From Kitasatospora sp. MAP12-44 (GTDB lineage Bacteria > Actinomycetota > Actinomycetes > Streptomycetales > Streptomycetaceae), in NCBI RefSeq assembly GCF_029892095.1, contig NZ_JARZAE010000004.1:6138001-6202000 (forward strand): a DNA stretch of 64,000 bases, in the 5' to 3' direction. This document shows, in pieces, positions 16,825 to 24,806 of this stretch; position 1 is the first letter of the stretch, and the number at the start of each line of letters is the position of its first letter. Below the pieces are notes generated by a model that was given only the letters and a program-made list of their open reading frames with translations, did no database searches and had not been told where the DNA came from. The position numbers and the translations under genes were made by a program.

Positions 16825-17213
16825 GGGCCGCTGCTCTCGCGGGTCTCGGGACCCTCGCTCAGCAGTTCGCGCAGCAGGCGCTCGTCGTCGTCCGAGAGGT
16901 CGGAGACGAAGCGGGCCAGCACGGTCGAGCGGTCCGCCTCGCGGTCCAGCTCGGTGCGCATCCGGCGGGCGGCCAGGCCGGCGGGGTCGCGCACGGTCGG
17001 GGTGTAGGCGTACGCGCGCCCGGCCCGGGTCCGTCCGACGGTGCCCTTGTCGTGCAGCCGGGCCAGGATCGTGGCGATGGTGGTGCGGGCCAGGCCGCTG
17101 CCGAGGGCGAGCTGGACGTCCTGCGGGGTGAGCGGCTGGTGGGCGGCCCAGAGCGCGGCGAGCACCTGGGCTTCGAGCTCTCCGGAGGGGCGGCGCGCGG
17201 GCAACTCTGGCAT
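16821..17213 (-). CDS. BlaI/MecI/CopY family repressor
   Basis: 130 residues. A winged helix at the N-terminus (ELEAQVLAALWAAHQPLTPQ, then LARTTIATILARLHDKGTVG and RAGRAYAYTPT) matches BlaI/MecI; the C-terminal part (VLARFVSDLSDDDERLLREL) is the dimerisation region. The repressor would bind the two dyads at 17236-17273 just upstream, and be inactivated through the coupled M56 protease. Starts at ATG 17213 directly downstream of the operators. Confidence 0.93.
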   Translation of the reverse strand: MPELPARRPSGELEAQVLAALWAAHQPLTPQDVQLALGSGLARTTIATILARLHDKGTVGRTRAGRAYAYTPTVRDPAGLAARRMRTELDREADRSTVLARFVSDLSDDDERLLRELLSEGPETRESSGP

Positions 17214-17235
17214 GTCGACGTGACCTCCAGTCTTC

Positions 17236-17273
17236 GTCTACAGTCGTGTAGACCGTCTACGTCACTGTAGACG
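17236..17273. promoter_or_regulatory. two tandem BlaI-type operators
   Basis: Dyad 1 is GTCTACA-GTCG-TGTAGAC (17236-17253). Dyad 2 follows at once: CGTCTAC-GTCACT-GTAGACG (17254-17273). Both contain the TACA/TGTA-type arms recognised by BlaI/MecI proteins, and they lie between the blaI-like start (17213, minus) and the DedA gene (plus). Autoregulation is likely; control of the DedA/PAP2 operon is possible. Perfect arms and position make this a confident site. Confidence 0.85.
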
Positions 17274-17326
17274 GTTGAGGCGCGTTCGAGTGGGACCGCC
17301 CGCACCAGTATGGGAGGTCCGCCAGT

Positions 17327-18037
17327 ATGGGAGGTCAGTCGATCTTGTCGATGCCGTCCACGCTCCTTGCCGTCAACGTGTTGGACGCCTCGTCGCTGCT
17401 CGCAGCGTTCGGCGCGCTGGGCATCGCCGTCGTGCTGTTCGCGGAGACGGGGCTGCTGGTCGGCTTCTTCCTGCCCGGCGACTCGCTGCTCTTCACCGCG
17501 GGCCTGCTCTGCGTGCCCGGCACCACCAGCGGACCGCGGCTGCACCTGTGGCAGGTGCTGCCCGCCGCGCTGGTCGGCGCGCTGGTCGGCGCCCAGGTCG
17601 GTTATCTGATCGGCGCCCGCGGTGGCCAGGCGCTGCTGCGCCGCTCCAAGAACAAGAGCCTGCACCACGGGGTCGAGCGCGCCGAGCAGCTGCTGGCCGA
17701 CTACGGCTACGGCAAGGCCATCGTGCTGGCCCGCTTCATCCCGGTGGTGCGCACGGTGCTCAATCCGATGTGCGGAGCACTGGAGGTGCCGTGGCGCACC
17801 TTCACGCTCTGGCAGGTGGTCGGCGGCGCGCTGTGGTCGATCGGCGTCGTCATGGCCGGATACGCGCTCGGTTCGTCGGTACCCAACATCGACACATATC
17901 TGCTCCCGATCATCGGTCTGGTAGTAGTTGTCTCTGTGATCCCGATTGCGCTCGAATTGCTCCGCGCCCGCAAGGCGGCCCGCGCCGCCGACTCCGCCGA
18001 CCACGGCCACGACCACGGCCGCGGGGGTGATGCCTGA
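17327..18037 (+). CDS. DedA family membrane protein
   Basis: 236 residues. Typical DedA (SNARE-associated) features: LFAETGLLVGFFLPGDSLLF, a YLIGARGG motif, FIPVVRTVLNPMCGALEVPW and a TM-rich C-terminus ending in a His/Asp-rich tail. DedA proteins act as lipid (undecaprenyl phosphate/phospholipid) flippases or support membrane homeostasis. Start: ATG 17327 after GGGAGG; the sequence CAGTATGGGAGGTC is directly repeated here, giving alternative ATGs at 17310 and 17351. The stop overlaps the next ATG (TGATG). Pairing with a PAP2 phosphatase suggests lipid-carrier recycling. Confidence 0.88.
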   Translation: MGGQSILSMPSTLLAVNVLDASSLLAAFGALGIAVVLFAETGLLVGFFLPGDSLLFTAGLLCVPGTTSGPRLHLWQVLPAALVGALVGAQVGYLIGARGGQALLRRSKNKSLHHGVERAEQLLADYGYGKAIVLARFIPVVRTVLNPMCGALEVPWRTFTLWQVVGGALWSIGVVMAGYALGSSVPNIDTYLLPIIGLVVVVSVIPIALELLRARKAARAADSADHGHDHGRGGDA

Positions 18038-18675
18038 TGAGTCAGGTACTCCTCGCGTACGACGGCAGCCGGATCGACGGCGGCCTCTACACCACGGTCA
18101 CCCGCTGGGCGGCCGACTCCCCGCACTGGCTGGACCAGCTGATCAAGGTCTGGTCGGACTTCGGCCTCGGCCTCTTCGCGGTCCTGATGCTCTGGGTCTG
18201 GTGGCACGCCCGGCGGACCAGCTCGGTGGTGATGGCCCAGGTGCTCGCCGCGCCGGTGCTGGTGGTCGTGGCCTACGCCGTCAACTCGGTCCTCAAGAGC
18301 CTGGTGGACGAGGTCCGGCCGTGCCGGCAGATCGTCGGCAGTGTCTCGCTGGAGACCTGCCCGCAGCCCACCGACTGGTCCTTCCCCAGCAACCACTCGG
18401 TGATCGCCTTCGCCGCGGCCGTCGCGCTCTGGTTCGTCAGTCGCCGGATCGGCCGGATCGCGCTGGTCGCCGCCGTGCTGATGGCCGTCTCGCGGGTCTG
18501 GATCGGCGTGCACTACCCGCATGACGTGGTGGTCGGCGCGCTGGTCGGCACCCTCGTCGCGCTGCCGCTGGCGCGGGTCGCCGGGCGGGCCGCGCCGCTG
18601 GTCGACCGGGCGCGCAGCGGGCCGCTGGGCGCGCTGCTGGGAGCCGGGGGCGGGGCCGGGGGCGTCGCGGCCTGA
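18037..18675 (+). CDS. PAP2 superfamily membrane phosphatase
   Basis: 212 residues, about five membrane helices. The three phosphatase motifs are present: KSLVDEVRPCRQ (KxxxxxxRP), FPSNHSVIAFAAA (PSxH) and SRVWIGVHYPHDVVVGAL (SRxxxxxHxxxD). Such enzymes dephosphorylate undecaprenyl pyrophosphate or phosphatidic acid. It shares one base with the DedA stop, so the pair is an operon. The end is Gly-rich. Substrate not determinable. Confidence 0.92.
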   Translation: MSQVLLAYDGSRIDGGLYTTVTRWAADSPHWLDQLIKVWSDFGLGLFAVLMLWVWWHARRTSSVVMAQVLAAPVLVVVAYAVNSVLKSLVDEVRPCRQIVGSVSLETCPQPTDWSFPSNHSVIAFAAAVALWFVSRRIGRIALVAAVLMAVSRVWIGVHYPHDVVVGALVGTLVALPLARVAGRAAPLVDRARSGPLGALLGAGGGAGGVAA

Positions 18676-18758
18676 GGTTCGACGTAGCTGGCCTGCCGGG
18701 TCGGTGCCGCTGTGGCGGCGCCGGCCCGGTTTCGTCGTTCCTGGTGCTTGGCTGGTCA

Positions 18759-18776
18759 ATGTTGGCTGTACAACTT
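18759..18776. promoter_or_regulatory. predicted GntR operator, remote member of the phosphonate regulon
   Basis: ATGTTG-GCTGTA-CAACTT, 70 bp upstream of the FAD oxidoreductase start. Read on the other strand it is AAGTTGTACAGCCAACAT, differing at one arm base from the dyads at 57921, 61998 and 62121. Its spacer TACAGC is close to theirs. Inference: the GntR protein at 58.2 kb also controls this gene pair. Confidence 0.65.
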
Positions 18777-18845
18777 GGCGATTGTTGGCTTGCTGGTCGC
18801 TGCCTCGTCACCCATCGGCAACCCTGGCCACGCAGCCTGGACGCC

Positions 18846-19967
18846 ATGAGAGTCATTGTCGTAGGAGCAGGCGTGCTCGGGACCATGCACGCATGGCAGG
18901 CCGTCGAGCGCGGTCACGAGGTCGTCCACCTGGAGCGCGAGGCGGAGGCGCGCGGCGCGTCCGTACGCAACTTCGGCCTGGTCTGGGTCAGCGGGCGTTC
19001 CGGTGGCGAGGAGCTGGCCACCGCGCTGCGGGCGCGCGAGCTGTGGGAGCGGATCGGCGAGCGGGTGCCCGCGCTGGGCTTCCGGGCCAACGGCTCGCTC
19101 ACCGCAATCCGCACCGAGGCCGAGCTGGCCGTCGCCGAGCAGGCCCTGCTGCGGGACGACGCCCGGGCGCGCGGCTTCCGGCTGCTGGACGCAGCCGAGA
19201 CCCGCGCCCTCAACCCCGCCCTGCGCGGCAAGCTGCTCGGCGCGCTGCACTGCGAGCGGGACGGCGCCGTCGAGCCGCGCACCGCGCAGCCCGCGCTGCG
19301 CGAGGCGCTGCTGGCCAGCGGCCGCTACACCTTCCTGCCCGGGCGCGAGGTCCGCGAGGTGGTCGGCGAGAACGCCGTCCGCGACGACCACGGTCAGGTC
19401 CACACCGGCGACGTGGTGCTGCTCTGCACCGGCGCCTGGCTGGGCGGCCTGGTGCGCGAGCTCGCCCCCGAGCTCCCGGTGCGCCGGGTGCGGCTGCAGA
19501 TGATGCAGACCGACCCGCTGGACGAGCCGCTGACCACCTCCGTCGCCGACGGCGACAGCTTCCGCTACTACCCCGCCTTCGCGGGCGACGCGCTGGAGCA
19601 GCTCAAGGCCGCGCAGCCGCAGCCGCCGGTCGCCGCCGAGCACAAGATGCAGCTGCTGATGGTCCAGCGCCGCGACGGCGGGCTCACCATCGGCGACACC
19701 CATGAGTACGAGCACCCGTTCTCCTTCGACGTGGACGAGGCGCCGTACGAGCACCTGGCCGGCGTCGCCGAGGAGCTGCTCGGCCGGCCGCTGCCGCGGA
19801 TCCGCCGCCGCTGGGCCGGGGTGTACGCGCAGTGCACCGACACCACCCGCGTGGTGCACCGCGAGCGGGTGCGCGACGGCGTCTGGCTGGTCACCGGCCC
19901 CGGCGGCCGCGGCATGACCTGCTCGCCGGCGATCGCCGAGACCACCGCCGAACTCATCAACCTGTAA
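18846..19967 (+). CDS. TIGR03364-type FAD-dependent oxidoreductase (aminophosphonate oxidase-like)
   Basis: 373 residues. The N-terminal FAD-binding motif is VIVVGAGVLGTMHAWQAVERG with an acidic HLEREAE; RNFGLVWVSGRSG and the C-terminal TGPGGRGMTCSPAIAE complete the DAO-type fold. Members of this subfamily sit beside phosphonatase-like hydrolases and oxidise 2-aminoethylphosphonate or its N-methyl form to phosphonoacetaldehyde. The phosphonatase-like gene follows after 15 bp. Start ATG 18846 is at the beginning of the dinucleotide-binding motif. Regulation: the predicted operator at 18759. Confidence 0.85.
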   Translation: MRVIVVGAGVLGTMHAWQAVERGHEVVHLEREAEARGASVRNFGLVWVSGRSGGEELATALRARELWERIGERVPALGFRANGSLTAIRTEAELAVAEQALLRDDARARGFRLLDAAETRALNPALRGKLLGALHCERDGAVEPRTAQPALREALLASGRYTFLPGREVREVVGENAVRDDHGQVHTGDVVLLCTGAWLGGLVRELAPELPVRRVRLQMMQTDPLDEPLTTSVADGDSFRYYPAFAGDALEQLKAAQPQPPVAAEHKMQLLMVQRRDGGLTIGDTHEYEHPFSFDVDEAPYEHLAGVAEELLGRPLPRIRRRWAGVYAQCTDTTRVVHRERVRDGVWLVTGPGGRGMTCSPAIAETTAELINL

Positions 19968-19982
19968 GGGCAGTTGATTATT

Positions 19983-20672
19983 GTGAGCAGCACCGCTAGC
20001 ACCGACATCCGCTTGGTCGTCCTGGACATGGCCGGCACCACCGTCGCCGACGACGGCCTGGTCGAGCGCGCCTTCCAGGCCGCCTCCGACGCGCTGGGCG
20101 TCGAGGCCGGCAGCCCCGAGCACCAGCGCATGCTGGAGCACGTCCGGGCCACCATGGGCGAGTCCAAGATCTCCGTCTTCCGCCACCTGTTCGGCGCCGA
20201 GGACAAGGCCCAGCAGGCCAACGTCGCGTTCGAGGCGGCCTACCACGACCTGGTCGACGCCGGTCACTGCGAGGCCCTGCCGGGCGCCGCCGAGGCCATC
20301 GAGCTGCTCCGCTCGCAGGGCCGCAAGGTCGTCCTCACCACCGGCTTCTCCCGGCCCACCCAGGACCAGATCCTCAAGGCGCTGGGCTGGCAGGACATCG
20401 CTGACCTGACGCTCTGCCCGGCCGACGCCGGCCGCGGCCGCCCGTACCCGGACCTCGCGCTGACCGCGCTGCTGCGCACCGGCACCGACGCGGTGCAGCA
20501 GATGGCGGTGTCCGGTGACACCGGCTACGACATGCTCACCGGTGTGCGGGCGGGCGCGTCCGTGGTGGCCGGCGTGCTGACCGGCGCGCACGACGCCGAG
20601 CGGCTGCGCGCCGACGGCGCCACGCACGTGCTGGGCTCGATCGCCGAGCTGCCGGGCGTGCTCGGGGCGTAG
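19983..20672 (+). CDS. phosphonatase-like HAD hydrolase (TIGR03351 type)
   Basis: 229 residues. The HAD nucleophile motif is LVVLDMAGTTVADDG: the DMAGTT form is diagnostic of the phosphonatase group. MGESKISVFRHLFG keeps a lysine where PhnX has its Schiff-base lysine, and VSGDTGYDMLTGVRAGA holds the last acidic motif. The likely reaction is C-P cleavage of phosphonoacetaldehyde to acetaldehyde and phosphate. GTG 19983 gives the family-like N-terminus; a TTG at 19974 would add three residues. Operon with the FAD oxidoreductase. Confidence 0.85.
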   Translation: MSSTASTDIRLVVLDMAGTTVADDGLVERAFQAASDALGVEAGSPEHQRMLEHVRATMGESKISVFRHLFGAEDKAQQANVAFEAAYHDLVDAGHCEALPGAAEAIELLRSQGRKVVLTTGFSRPTQDQILKALGWQDIADLTLCPADAGRGRPYPDLALTALLRTGTDAVQQMAVSGDTGYDMLTGVRAGASVVAGVLTGAHDAERLRADGATHVLGSIAELPGVLGA

Positions 20673-20683
20673 TTGCTCCCACC

Positions 20684-20710
20684 GGGGTGACGGCGATCCG
20701 CCGTCACCCC
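20684..20710. terminator. hairpin terminator after the phosphonatase-like gene
   Basis: Perfect 12-bp stem GGGGTGACGGCG / CGCCGTCACCCC with a 3-nt loop, 12 bp beyond the stop at 20672. It separates the oxidoreductase/phosphonatase pair from the caspase module. Confidence 0.85.
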
Positions 20711-20809
20711 GAGCCCGTTCCTGGTTACGGCAGGTGAAATAAATCGCGTGCCGTGCCACCATGCTGACCGAATACTGAGGTTTGCGGATCGGTCTGCGAC
20801 GGGGGATAC

Positions 20810-21913
20810 ATGATCAACGGCAACGCCCTGCCCGTTCCTGGGTGGGACGGCGGGAACGGCAACAGCGCCTATCTGGACAAGACGCTGCGCCACCAGCCGG
20901 TCGAGGTGCAGCTGGACGACCGGGTGTCGGGCCGGACGGTCTGGCGGCTCCTGGCCCGCGCCTCGGTGGTCGCCGCCATCGCCTTCGCGGTGCAGCTTCC
21001 CTTCGCGATCGCCAGCCTGGTGGCAGCGTTCTCCGGCAGCGGCGACGGGTACGGCGGGGACAGTGTCAGCAGCGGGCTGGGCGGCTTCGGGCTGATCCTG
21101 ATCTATGACTCGCCGCTGGTCTTCCTCCTCGTGCTGCTGTTCTCCCGGCTGACCGAGCCGATCGGCGAGTGGCGGGTGCTGCTGCACGACCGCACCGAGC
21201 AGGATGTGCAGTCGACCTACCACAAGATCTGCGGCGTCCTGCGGTACCGGAACTTCCCGCTCCAGGTGAACTTCCGCCGCCTGGAGACCGGCATCGGCGC
21301 CCAGCAGTCCAACGGCCGGCTGACCCTCGCCGCCGGTGACTGCCAGGCCACCATCTCGGTCTTCCGCTACGGCGACAGCATGTACCTGGGCTGGCAGATG
21401 TGGCGGACCCGGCGCGGATGGCAGCTGATCGCGCGCTTCCTCGGCGACGTCCTCGGCAGTATCTTCGGCCGGTCCGACCTGGCCTGGGCGATGCTGCGGA
21501 CCGAGAACATCCGGGCCATGCGCGAGGCAGTGCACGCGGTGTGCCGTGAGGGGCTGGTGACGGCGATCGAGCGGGAGCAGGTGCCGGCGGCGTTCGGGTT
21601 CCCGACGAGCGCGCCGCCGCTGGTCGAGCGGCGGCCGGCGCCGCCCGCCGGCCCGGTCGCGCCGGTGCCGTACGGCCAGCCGTTGGAGCGCGCGCGGGCA
21701 CAGGCGCCGTCGCCGCACGCACCGTCGCCGCACGCACCGGCAGCGCACGCACCGGCAGCGCATGGACCGTCGCCGCACACACTGGTGGCGCCGGCGGCTC
21801 CTGCGCCGTCGCCGACCGCGCCCGTGGCGCAGCCGCCGTCCGGGCCCCCGCGCAGGCCGGCCGGGCCGCCGACGGTCGGGGACGGCTGGGCGTCGGGCGC
21901 GTCCGAGCAGTGA
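20810..21913 (+). CDS. two-helix membrane protein, first gene of the EACC1/caspase module
   Basis: 367 residues, family not recognised. About 45 cytoplasmic residues precede two hydrophobic segments (ASVVAAIAFAVQLPFAIASL, about 48-68, and LILIYDSPLVFLLVLLF, about 95-112). Then comes a soluble region (~115-260) with DRTEQDVQSTYHKICGVLRY and a conserved-looking YGDSMYLGWQMWRTRRGWQL. The last 100 residues are low-complexity Ala/Pro/His encoded by 15-bp repeats. A GGGGG ribosome site precedes ATG 20810. Its stop overlaps the next GTG (GTGA), so it is translationally coupled with the rest of the module. It may anchor the module at the membrane. Confidence 0.7.
   Translation: MINGNALPVPGWDGGNGNSAYLDKTLRHQPVEVQLDDRVSGRTVWRLLARASVVAAIAFAVQLPFAIASLVAAFSGSGDGYGGDSVSSGLGGFGLILIYDSPLVFLLVLLFSRLTEPIGEWRVLLHDRTEQDVQSTYHKICGVLRYRNFPLQVNFRRLETGIGAQQSNGRLTLAAGDCQATISVFRYGDSMYLGWQMWRTRRGWQLIARFLGDVLGSIFGRSDLAWAMLRTENIRAMREAVHAVCREGLVTAIEREQVPAAFGFPTSAPPLVERRPAPPAGPVAPVPYGQPLERARAQAPSPHAPSPHAPAAHAPAAHGPSPHTLVAPAAPAPSPTAPVAQPPSGPPRRPAGPPTVGDGWASGASEQ
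21704..21778. repeat. five 15-bp tandem repeats encoding A-P-S-P-H-type units
   Basis: Units of the type GCACCGTCGCCGCAC or GCACCGGCAGCGCAC at 21704, 21719, 21734, 21749 and 21764. They encode Ala-Pro-Ser-Pro-His and Ala-Pro-Ala-Ala-His blocks in the tail of the membrane protein. In-frame copy variation is expected. Confidence 0.85.
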
Positions 21914-23139
21914 CCGGCGCCGACTCCGGCGGCGTGCTCATCACTACCACCCCCGACGGCAGTTGGGGGTGGGTCGGACTGCGGCTGGCCCCCGCCCGCG
22001 CACTCGCCGAGCACCGCGGCTACCTGGACCTGGCGGAGGAGGAACGCCGACGCCAGGCCGTCGCGGCCGAACTCGCCTGGCTGCAGGCGCAGTGCCGGCC
22101 CGCTGAGCCCGACGGGTCGGGTCCGGGTGCGCCGACCCGCTTCGACCTGCGGTACACCGGCGGGCCCGGCGGTCTGCTGCGCTGCGTGCTGCTGGCGCAG
22201 ACGGTGGCCGGCGCGCCCGAAGCGGCCGAGCGCGGGGCGCTCGCGCTGCGACAGCGGCTGGCCGCCCTGCCGGGGCACGTCGCGGCCGCTGAGATCCTCG
22301 AACCGTCCGAGCTGCTGGCCGAGTTGGACCCCCTGGACACCGTCGCCCGGGGAACCGGCGGCTGCCGGCTGGTGGAGATCCGGCGGCGGTTGACCCCGCT
22401 GCCGCTCCAACGCCCGGACACCAACCGGGAGTCCGCCGTCCTGGTCGCCGACTTCGAACCGTCCGGCGTGAGTTGGGAGCCGCTCTGGGCCGAGCTGGCC
22501 TCCTCGCCGGTGCCGGTGGTGCTCTCGGTCGCCCTGGAGCCGATCCGGCTCGGGCCGGGCGAGGTCGACCTGCTCCGTCGGTACGCGGGCGAGTACCACC
22601 GGCTCGCCGCCGCCGGGCTGACCGCGCCGCCCTGGCAGCGGACGCTCCCCGGCTCCCCGGCCGCCGCCGCCGGTGCCGGCCACTTCGACCAGGCGCTGCG
22701 TCGCGTCGCGTTCCCCGGCTACCGGCTACGCATCACGCTGGCTGCCGCCGGCGCTCTCCCGGCGCGGCTGGCCCAACTGGTGGCCGGCACCATCGGCGGG
22801 CCCGGCGCGGGCGCAGGCGCCGTCGTGCTCGACGTCGCACCGCCCGAACAGCCGGCCGGTTGGCAGAACCTCACCGCGCTCGACCTCGTCCGACTGGACC
22901 GCAGCTACCAGCAGGGCCTGCACGACCGTGACTACGGGCCCGGCGAGCGGCTGCTCGACGAGTTCTGCACCCCCACCGAGGCGGCGGCCGCGCTGCGGCT
23001 GCCGTACGAGGTCGCGGCGCACCGGCCGCTCTTCGACGACCGGTTCCGCACCCGCCAAGCCGCGACCGCTTCCTCCTCCTCTTCTTCCTCCTCGTCCGCC
23101 CCCGCCGTCTCGCCGTCGGCGGGCCGCCCGCCCCTCTGA
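21910..23139 (+). CDS. uncharacterised protein resembling the N-terminal part of HerA/VirB4-type ATPases but lacking the ATPase domain
   Basis: 409 residues starting at GTG 21910 (4-bp overlap). FDLRYTGGPGGLLRCVLLAQ, YRLRITLAAAGALPARLAQL and especially FCTPTEAAAALRLPYEVAAH recall the N-terminal region of HerA/VirB4-like secretion and conflict-system ATPases, where a xTPxEAAxLxRLP motif precedes the ATPase core. No Walker A or B follows; the protein ends in a Ser-rich tail (about 370-390) instead. It may therefore be a stand-alone adaptor, or an unrelated protein. The family call is tentative; the position between the membrane protein and EACC1 genes is certain. Confidence 0.55.
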   Translation: MTGADSGGVLITTTPDGSWGWVGLRLAPARALAEHRGYLDLAEEERRRQAVAAELAWLQAQCRPAEPDGSGPGAPTRFDLRYTGGPGGLLRCVLLAQTVAGAPEAAERGALALRQRLAALPGHVAAAEILEPSELLAELDPLDTVARGTGGCRLVEIRRRLTPLPLQRPDTNRESAVLVADFEPSGVSWEPLWAELASSPVPVVLSVALEPIRLGPGEVDLLRRYAGEYHRLAAAGLTAPPWQRTLPGSPAAAAGAGHFDQALRRVAFPGYRLRITLAAAGALPARLAQLVAGTIGGPGAGAGAVVLDVAPPEQPAGWQNLTALDLVRLDRSYQQGLHDRDYGPGERLLDEFCTPTEAAAALRLPYEVAAHRPLFDDRFRTRQAATASSSSSSSSSAPAVSPSAGRPPL

Positions 23140-23155
23140 ACGGAGTCCACCCACC

Positions 23156-23536
23156 ATGACCCAGCTCGTCATCGCCTTCGACGGCGCCCCCGACCAGGTC
23201 GACGCCGACGCCCGCGACCTCCAGGAGTTCCTCAACCAGGACGCCGACCTGCGTGGCCGGGTGGCCAACCGCACGGTGGCACCCGGTCCGGGCGAGCAGG
23301 GCGCCGTCGCCGACGCCGTGCACTGCGCCGCCGACCTCGGGGCGCTCGTCACCGGCCCGCTCGGTATCTGGCTGACCGCCCGGCTGCACCGCGGCAAGGT
23401 CTCCTTCCGGGTCCGCCGCGCCGATGGGAGCGAGATCGAGCTGAGCGCCGAGGGCACCCGGGACTCCGCCGTGCTGATCGGTCAGCTGGAGCGCTTCCTC
23501 GACCCGCAGGAGCCCGACCAGGCCGAGCAGGGGTGA
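23156..23536 (+). CDS. effector-associated constant component EACC1 family protein
   Basis: 126 residues from ATG 23156. It shows the EACC1 pattern: a short strand LVIAFDGAPDQVD, VDADARDLQEFLNQDADLRG, a central hydrophobic helix (VTGPLGIWLTARL) and a beta-rich end KVSFRVRRADGSEIELS with a final helix. EACC1 proteins are the constant partner of variable effectors in actinobacterial NTP-dependent conflict systems. Here the following gene, overlapping by GTGA at 23533, supplies a caspase-like effector. The molecular role of EACC1 is not known. Confidence 0.85.
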   Translation: MTQLVIAFDGAPDQVDADARDLQEFLNQDADLRGRVANRTVAPGPGEQGAVADAVHCAADLGALVTGPLGIWLTARLHRGKVSFRVRRADGSEIELSAEGTRDSAVLIGQLERFLDPQEPDQAEQG

Positions 23537-24606
23537 ACTGGCCGCCGCTGCTGCCCGATCCGCAGACCTCCTGGGCGGTGCTGGTGGGCGCGGGATCGTT
23601 CCATGACCCCGGGCTCCCGGACCTGCCCGAGGCGGTGGCCTCCGTCGACGAGCTGGCCGACACGCTCACCGGGCCGACCGGGCTGCTGCGCTGGGACCAC
23701 GTGGTCCGCATCCACGACCCGCAGAGCCCCGCCGACGTGCTGCGCCCGCTGGCCGCCGTCGCCGCCGAGGCCACCGGCCTGCTGCTCTGCTACTACGCCG
23801 GGCACGGCGTGCTGGACGGGGCCCGGCGCCTGCACCTCGCGCTGCCCGGGACCAGCTCCGACCCGGCGAGGGTGCCGCACACCGCCCTCGCGGCGCAGGC
23901 CGTCCTGGAGCTGGTCGGCGGCTCGGCCGCCCGCGCGCTGCACCGGGTCGCCTGGCTGGACTGCTGCTTCGGCGGTCTGGCCCTGGACCTGCCGGCGGCG
24001 GCCGACGTCAACCTGCTCACCGCCGCCGACCGCACCCGCAAGGCCCTGGTCCCGCCCGGCAGTCGGATCACCGGCTTCGCAGCCGAGCTGACCGCCCTGC
24101 TGCGCGACGGCGTGCCGGACGGGCCGCCCTACCTCGACCTGCCGCTGATCCACCGCCGCCTCGCGGTCGCCCTCGGCGCCGTCCCGGCGGGCCTGCCCGC
24201 CCGCACCCAGCCGCCCAATCCGTGCCACCGCCTGGTGCACACCGGCCCCGAACTCGCCCTCGCCCGCAACGCCGCCCACGGCACCGCCCTCACCCGCGAC
24301 GGCCTGCTCGCCCGCGCCCGCTTCGCCTACCGGGTCGCCGACGTCCGCGCCCCGCACCGTCCTGCCCAGGCCGCCGCGCTGCTCGGCGACATCGTCCGCG
24401 ATGCCACCGCCGCCCTCGGCGGCACCGACCCGGACACCCTGCGCCTGCGCCACGCGCACGCCTGGCTCACCGGCGAGGCCCACGGCCCGGACGCCGCCCG
24501 TGCCCTGCTCCTCCCGCTGCTGGCGGACCTCGCCTCCGACGACCCGCAGGCGGAGCGCGTCCGGCAGAGTCTGGCGTCCTTGAGCGGAGCCGGTGCACCG
24601 GCCTGA
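23533..24606 (+). CDS. caspase-like (C14) peptidase effector
   Basis: 357 residues. The N-terminal caspase fold begins WAVLVGAGSFHD and includes a first helix with VDELADTLTG. The catalytic dyad is visible: His91 in LLLCYYAGHGVLDG and Cys145 in VAWLDCCFGGLA. The C-terminal ~130 residues (LARNAAHGTALTRDGLLARA onward) form helical repeats with no clear homologue, perhaps a sensing or docking part. Bacterial caspase-like proteins act in abortive infection or regulated lysis. Start GTG 23533 overlaps EACC1. Last gene of the module; 200 bp follow to the next gene. Confidence 0.85.
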   Translation: MNWPPLLPDPQTSWAVLVGAGSFHDPGLPDLPEAVASVDELADTLTGPTGLLRWDHVVRIHDPQSPADVLRPLAAVAAEATGLLLCYYAGHGVLDGARRLHLALPGTSSDPARVPHTALAAQAVLELVGGSAARALHRVAWLDCCFGGLALDLPAAADVNLLTAADRTRKALVPPGSRITGFAAELTALLRDGVPDGPPYLDLPLIHRRLAVALGAVPAGLPARTQPPNPCHRLVHTGPELALARNAAHGTALTRDGLLARARFAYRVADVRAPHRPAQAAALLGDIVRDATAALGGTDPDTLRLRHAHAWLTGEAHGPDAARALLLPLLADLASDDPQAERVRQSLASLSGAGAPA

Positions 24607-24806
24607 CCGCCGTCGATCCGTCCGTCTGTTCGTCCGTCGGTCCGGGGGCATGAAACGACGTGGCGTATTCGTGCGTGAATTCCTATATCGCTCTCACGTC
24701 CGAGTGTTGAGAGGAGGTTTCGCCCGGACGAGTCATGGACATTGGCTCCTGACCCCCCTCGGCAGAAGTGAGAATGTAGGCCCGTCCCGAATATCTGGAG
24801 TCACCT

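Noticed and set aside
21910..23139. A functional type IV secretion or HerA ATPase
   Set aside because: No Walker A (GxxxxGKS/T) or Walker B sequence is present; only the N-terminal similarity remains.
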